Shown here in pieces: positions 60,124 through 64,000 of a stretch of 64,000 nucleotides of DNA. The notes beneath the pieces are model-generated. The model did no database searches. It had not been told where the DNA came from and saw only the letters and a program-made list of their open reading frames with translations. The position numbers and the translations under genes are program-made. The stretch is from Candidatus Vicinibacter proximus. GTDB lineage: Bacteria > Bacteroidota > Bacteroidia > Chitinophagales > Saprospiraceae. Numbering within the stretch: position 1 is the first letter of the stretch; every line of letters starts with the position of its first letter. The DNA lies in NCBI GenBank assembly GCA_016713905.1, contig JADJOE010000001.1, forward strand, positions 1,179,001 to 1,243,000. The letters run 5' to 3'.

Positions 60124-62349
60124 ATGAGATCAATCATTTATGTTGCGATGTGCCAATTGATGGTATTGCTTTTATCTGCGCAGGAAGGTCATTTGAGCAA
60201 TATCAAAAAACTTACTTTTGGCGGAGACAACGCAGAGGCATATTTTAGTCCGGATGGTAAATTTCTTACGATGCAGGTGACCAATACCAAGATTGGCGCA
60301 TCGTGTGATCAGATTTATATGTTGGATCTGAGTGAAAACAATCCTGCAACTGAGAGTTTGAAGTTGATCTCAACCGGGAAGGGCAGGACCACCTGCTCTT
60401 ATTTTATGCCGGATGGTAAGCATATTTTGTACGCATCTACCCATCATCATGGGGAAGCTTGTCCACCGCCTGCTAAGCCGAGAAAAGATGGCAAGTATTT
60501 ATGGTCTGTTTATCCTGAATTCGACATTTTTATAGCTGACTTACAAGGGAAGATAACAAAACAGCTTACAGATTCGCCCGGTTACGATGCGGAGGCGGTT
60601 GTTTCTCCGGATGGGAAGAAAATAGCGTTTACTTCAAGCCGTTCAGGAGATCTCGAATTATGGACCATGGATATCGATGGAACCAATCTGAAGCAGATTA
60701 CCAGTGGATTAGGGTATGATGGCGGTTCATTTTTTTCTCCGGACAGCAAAAAACTGGTGTTCAGAGCATCCAGACCTAAGACCGAAAAAGAAATTAAAGA
60801 ATATACAGAATTACTGGCTGAACATTTAGTCGCACCGACCGAAATGGAAATCTACACCTGTAATGCGGATGGATCCGATCTTAAACAAATTACTCATTTA
60901 GGAAAGGCCAACTGGGCTCCGTTTTTTCATCCGTCCGGTCAAAAAATAATATTTTCTTCCAATCATCATTCCACTAGGGGTTATGATTTTCAATTATACC
61001 TGATTGACCTCAACGGAGAGCATCTCAAACAGATTACCTATGAAAGTATGTTCAATGCATTTCCAATGTTTTCACCGGATGGAAAAAAATTGGTGTTTTC
61101 AAGTAATCGTCAACAAGGTGCGCCAAGAGAGACTAATGTGTTTATTGCAGATTGGAATGATGGGGATCCGGTAGAAAATGCCGATCAAAAAACAATTTAC
61201 AAGCATATTGAATACCTGGCATCCGACAAACTTCAAGGCAGACTTACGGGATCCAAAGGCGAAAAATTGGCGTCGAAGTACATCAGCAAAGAATATAAAA
61301 AATATGGTCTGTTGCCTTATGATAAAAAATCTTACTTGCAGCCATTTTCATACTTATACAATCCTAATCCACACGGAACCGAAGACAAGAGGGTTTCTCA
61401 AATGAATGGACACAATGTAGTTGGATACCTGGACAATGGTGCCAATAAAACCATTGTGGTAGGTGCGCATTATGATCATTTGGGATTAAATCAACACCAC
61501 AATTCTACCTCTCCAAACTCAGAGGGTCAGATTCACAATGGAGCAGATGACAATGCTTCAGGAGTTTCAGGATTGCTGGAGTTGGCAAGAATGTTTAGTA
61601 CAAACCGTGCTAAGGAAAAATGCAATTTTGTTTTTGTTGCATTTTCAGGAGAAGAAGATGGGTTAAAAGGATCAAAGGCATTTGCAGAAAATGTGCAAAC
61701 AAAATATCCGAATGTGGTAGCCATGATAAACATGGATATGATTGGAAGATTGGACAGCCTGAAGGCGCTGGTGGTAGGAGGTGTGGGAACCAGTCCGGAA
61801 TTTACGGATCTTGCAAATCGTTTTAAACCAGCCGGATTTAACATTACGCTGGACAGTAGTGGAATTGGTCCGACGGATCACACTTCATTTTATCTGAAAG
61901 ACATTCCTGTATTGAATTTTTTTACCGGAACACACAAGGATTATCACAAACCTTCCGATGATTTAGAAAAAATCAAGATCAAGGAAGAAATGATCATTGT
62001 AGATTATATTTTTAATCTCGCGCAGCACCTTGCAGGAATGGAAAAAATTCCTTTTACAAAAACAAAATCTGCCACTACAAAAGCAGTTCCAGCATATAAA
62101 GTATCTCTTGGAATCATGCCGGATTACACAGACTACGGCGATGGGTTACATGTAGAGGCAGTAATGGACAACAGACCTGCACAATTAGCCGGCCTCAAAG
62201 ACAAAGACATCATCATCAAAATTGGTGACTGCGAAATCAAAGAAGTATATGGCTATATGGAATGTTTGTCCAAGTTTAAATCAGGGGACGAGGTTCCTAT
62301 CACTTTCAAAAGAGATGGACAAATCCAGACTTCGAAAGTTAAATTTTAA
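60124..62349 (+). CDS. Exported TolB-like propeller / M28 peptidase / PDZ protein
   Basis: A 741-residue exported protein. Residues of about 20-345 form PD40/WD40-type beta-propeller repeats with the S-P-D-G-K-K signature (YFSPDGKFL, VVSPDGKKIAFTSSR, MFSPDGKKLVFSSNR). Residues of about 350-630 form an M28 zinc peptidase domain: VGAHYDHLGL, NGADDNASGV, FSGEEDGLKGS, NMDMIGRL and THKDYHKPSDD. Residues of about 650-741 form a PDZ domain (LHVEAVMDNRPAQLAGL, IIIKIGDCEI). The signal peptide is MRSIIYVAMCQLMVLLLSAQ. It probably cleaves peptides in the periplasm. It follows the di-haem gene by 40 bases and may be the end of that transcript or separate. Confidence 0.9.
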   Translation: MRSIIYVAMCQLMVLLLSAQEGHLSNIKKLTFGGDNAEAYFSPDGKFLTMQVTNTKIGASCDQIYMLDLSENNPATESLKLISTGKGRTTCSYFMPDGKHILYASTHHHGEACPPPAKPRKDGKYLWSVYPEFDIFIADLQGKITKQLTDSPGYDAEAVVSPDGKKIAFTSSRSGDLELWTMDIDGTNLKQITSGLGYDGGSFFSPDSKKLVFRASRPKTEKEIKEYTELLAEHLVAPTEMEIYTCNADGSDLKQITHLGKANWAPFFHPSGQKIIFSSNHHSTRGYDFQLYLIDLNGEHLKQITYESMFNAFPMFSPDGKKLVFSSNRQQGAPRETNVFIADWNDGDPVENADQKTIYKHIEYLASDKLQGRLTGSKGEKLASKYISKEYKKYGLLPYDKKSYLQPFSYLYNPNPHGTEDKRVSQMNGHNVVGYLDNGANKTIVVGAHYDHLGLNQHHNSTSPNSEGQIHNGADDNASGVSGLLELARMFSTNRAKEKCNFVFVAFSGEEDGLKGSKAFAENVQTKYPNVVAMINMDMIGRLDSLKALVVGGVGTSPEFTDLANRFKPAGFNITLDSSGIGPTDHTSFYLKDIPVLNFFTGTHKDYHKPSDDLEKIKIKEEMIIVDYIFNLAQHLAGMEKIPFTKTKSATTKAVPAYKVSLGIMPDYTDYGDGLHVEAVMDNRPAQLAGLKDKDIIIKIGDCEIKEVYGYMECLSKFKSGDEVPITFKRDGQIQTSKVKF

Positions 62350-62516
62350 TTACTAAGAAAAGCATTGCTTTTTATTTTCTTACAGGTAAAAATTTTGTGC
62401 GAATAAATCCATTTGGATAGCCTGGTTAATGATTCTTGTCATGTTGTTAGTTGACTGACATTATAACTTCTTCAATTAAATTGTATTAATATTCGTCTGT
62501 AACTTAATTGGCGAGT

Positions 62517-64000
62517 ATGAAAAGCAATTCGTTTATCAGATTGGTTTATCCGATTTTAGTTTTGGTATTCTTACAGGTTTCCTGTGATGAAGATGATCCG
62601 TCCGGTACGGTAACCAATGGTAAAATCAAAACAGAGGCATCCAAGAAATGGGTGGAGCAAAATGTTTTACCAATCGGGGGAGTTATACAAATTGTGGAAG
62701 AAGAGTCCGGAATAAAGGGCTTGGAAGTTGATGTAAAGTCAGGTGCGTATTCTGAATCCAGAAAGTTTACCATAAGTGCAGCGAAGGTAACCAGTCATGA
62801 ATTTGGCGAACACTTCAATCCGGTTTCGCCTTTGATTCATATTGAGAATGAAGGAGGATATTCGGATGAACCTATGTTGCTAAAGATTCCATACACTCCT
62901 GATCCAGGCAAATTTATTATGGCTGTCATGTATGATCCCATTACGGGTCAACTGGAGGGTTTTCCTCCGGCAAGTTATGAGGATAATTTTATTACCGTTG
63001 CTACCCGGCATTTTGATTTGACTTCTGTGATCAATACTTCTCTGCAAAGAACCGGAAAGTATGTTGAAATTATTCTCACCGCGGTAGATACGCAGTATCT
63101 GCATACGCTGGATATGAATACCGGTTTTGTCCCAGGGGTAGATGATTGGGAATTTACCAATTATGGCACCATGGAAAACCCGGGTGGAATTTGTGCGGGA
63201 ATGAGTACTACTGCCATGTGGTATTATGATTTTAGAAAAAAACAAGAAGGACAGTTATATGGAAAATATGACATGGTTACAGATGTAAATCCTTTTGGCA
63301 GAGATGCTTTTTGGTTTGACAACACGCAAGGTATTTTATTTGCATCCCGCGTGCAAAGTTTGTATAAAACTAATTTGAACACACCTTCCGGGCAATCCAG
63401 TTTTTATGAGCATTTTGTACCCATTGTCGCAAATCCGCTGGCGCAATTTCGTTCGTTTGCTTATATGATGGGTTTGACAGGCCAGCCACAGTACATAGCT
63501 GTTCACAATCCAACGGGGTCTCATGCTTTGGTGGTGTATGGGATCCAACAGGGAAAATTAAAAGTGTCAGATCCAAATTGGCCAACGCAAAAGGATAGGG
63601 AAATTGTATTTGATTTTAATCAAAGCAAATTTCTTCCCTACCTAGGTTTTGTGAAGGCAGATGGAACACAATTCTCTTTTACTGATTTTTATTTTTGTGC
63701 AAGGTCAGCCATAATTGACTACAACAATATGAATGCTCAGTATGCAAGTACCCTTGGTAAGAAAACTACAAAAGGTATTGGTTGTTTTCCGAACTATCAG
63801 CTTCAACTGAAAGATGAAAACACGTTTATCGATTGGCCTGATCAGTGGAATACAAATAGCGATACGCTTCGCTGGAAGTTAGAGAATCCACAGGCAGATC
63901 TTTTAAAAATGAATATCTATGATGATCAGGGAAAATTGTGGTCTTTTGGAGATGCGGGTTTTCAATTTCTGAATCAGGGCGAGAAAGTGTTGGGTATATA
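62517..64000 (+). CDS. Predicted lipoprotein with papain-like Cys/His motifs (3' end outside window)
   Basis: An open frame from ATG at 62517 to the window end (494 codons visible). It begins with a lipoprotein signal (VFLQVSCDEDD). Residues of about 60-190 have beta-rich Ig-like character. Around residue 222 the motif GGICAGMSTTAMWYY resembles the Cys-containing block of papain-like or C39-like peptidase folds, and about 120 residues later GSHALVVYGI offers the matching His. This pairing suggests a cysteine-peptidase-like domain, but the family is unnamed to me. The gap to the M28 gene is 167 bases. The C-terminus is missing. Confidence 0.7.
   Translation, partial: MKSNSFIRLVYPILVLVFLQVSCDEDDPSGTVTNGKIKTEASKKWVEQNVLPIGGVIQIVEEESGIKGLEVDVKSGAYSESRKFTISAAKVTSHEFGEHFNPVSPLIHIENEGGYSDEPMLLKIPYTPDPGKFIMAVMYDPITGQLEGFPPASYEDNFITVATRHFDLTSVINTSLQRTGKYVEIILTAVDTQYLHTLDMNTGFVPGVDDWEFTNYGTMENPGGICAGMSTTAMWYYDFRKKQEGQLYGKYDMVTDVNPFGRDAFWFDNTQGILFASRVQSLYKTNLNTPSGQSSFYEHFVPIVANPLAQFRSFAYMMGLTGQPQYIAVHNPTGSHALVVYGIQQGKLKVSDPNWPTQKDREIVFDFNQSKFLPYLGFVKADGTQFSFTDFYFCARSAIIDYNNMNAQYASTLGKKTTKGIGCFPNYQLQLKDENTFIDWPDQWNTNSDTLRWKLENPQADLLKMNIYDDQGKLWSFGDAGFQFLNQGEKVLGI

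Overview
The window is a 64 kb stretch of a chromosome from the phylum Bacteroidota. About ten gene products end in type IX secretion system (T9SS) sorting domains, one with a type B (CHU_C) domain. There are SprB-like repeats, an HmuY-type haem lipoprotein, promoter-like TAnnTTTG boxes in front of tRNAs, and no clear Shine-Dalgarno sequences. The set resembles environmental Saprospiria/Chitinophaga-like lineages, but that placement is inference. The DNA is visibly AT-rich, genes lie on both strands in short operons, and convergent neighbours often overlap at their 3' ends.

Layout: 1-6568 holds the end of a DUF5682-like gene, scpA, an RsmI-like methyltransferase, a GT4 glycosyltransferase, nadB, recX and a HAD phosphatase. 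6569-8306 is a non-coding tract with four tRNA(CAT)-derived units, only one intact. 8307-19521 carries three secreted T9SS cargo proteins (a plant-type LRR protein and two beta-helix proteins), an M28 peptidase, tRNA-Gln, a possible small RNA, RNase R and a Pit phosphate transporter. 19556-21682 is a compound tandem array around tRNA-Asp: three near-identical 549 bp units each with a small GIY-YIG nuclease gene, and three 147 bp units each with a damaged tRNA-Asp. 21958-28291 is mostly housekeeping: accA, dapA, lptC, a CHU_C protein, pssA, purS, rsmI.

28837-38412 is a nine-gene minus-strand block. It starts with an ECF sigma factor, a short membrane anti-sigma candidate and a CpxP/CnrX-like sensor, and continues with two paralogous exported metallophosphoesterases, an unknown cargo protein, a YHYH protein, a HupE/UreJ-type membrane protein and a DUF1566 protein. 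38954-42704 is a haem-uptake locus (AraC regulator, TonB-dependent receptor, HmuY). After a small cluster of REP-like palindromes come ettA and a dockerin-like T9SS protein. 47105-51031 is a methionine operon (metX, an osmC-like gene, metZ, hom). It is preceded by an unannotated 28-codon leader peptide rich in Met and Cys and by a terminator that can be replaced by an alternative hairpin, which together look like a transcription attenuator. The rest holds two thioredoxin-fold proteins, an alpha/beta hydrolase that lacks its nucleophile, trmB, a sterol-desaturase-like enzyme, a porin/imelysin/di-haem oxidoreductase operon that suggests iron acquisition, a TolB-propeller/M28/PDZ peptidase and a cut-off lipoprotein.

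The three observations most worth following are the methionine attenuator, the 18 bp palindrome TCCCCAAC-NN-GTTGGGGA found ten times and only inside tRNA-derived sequence, and the sigma-factor-headed export operon.
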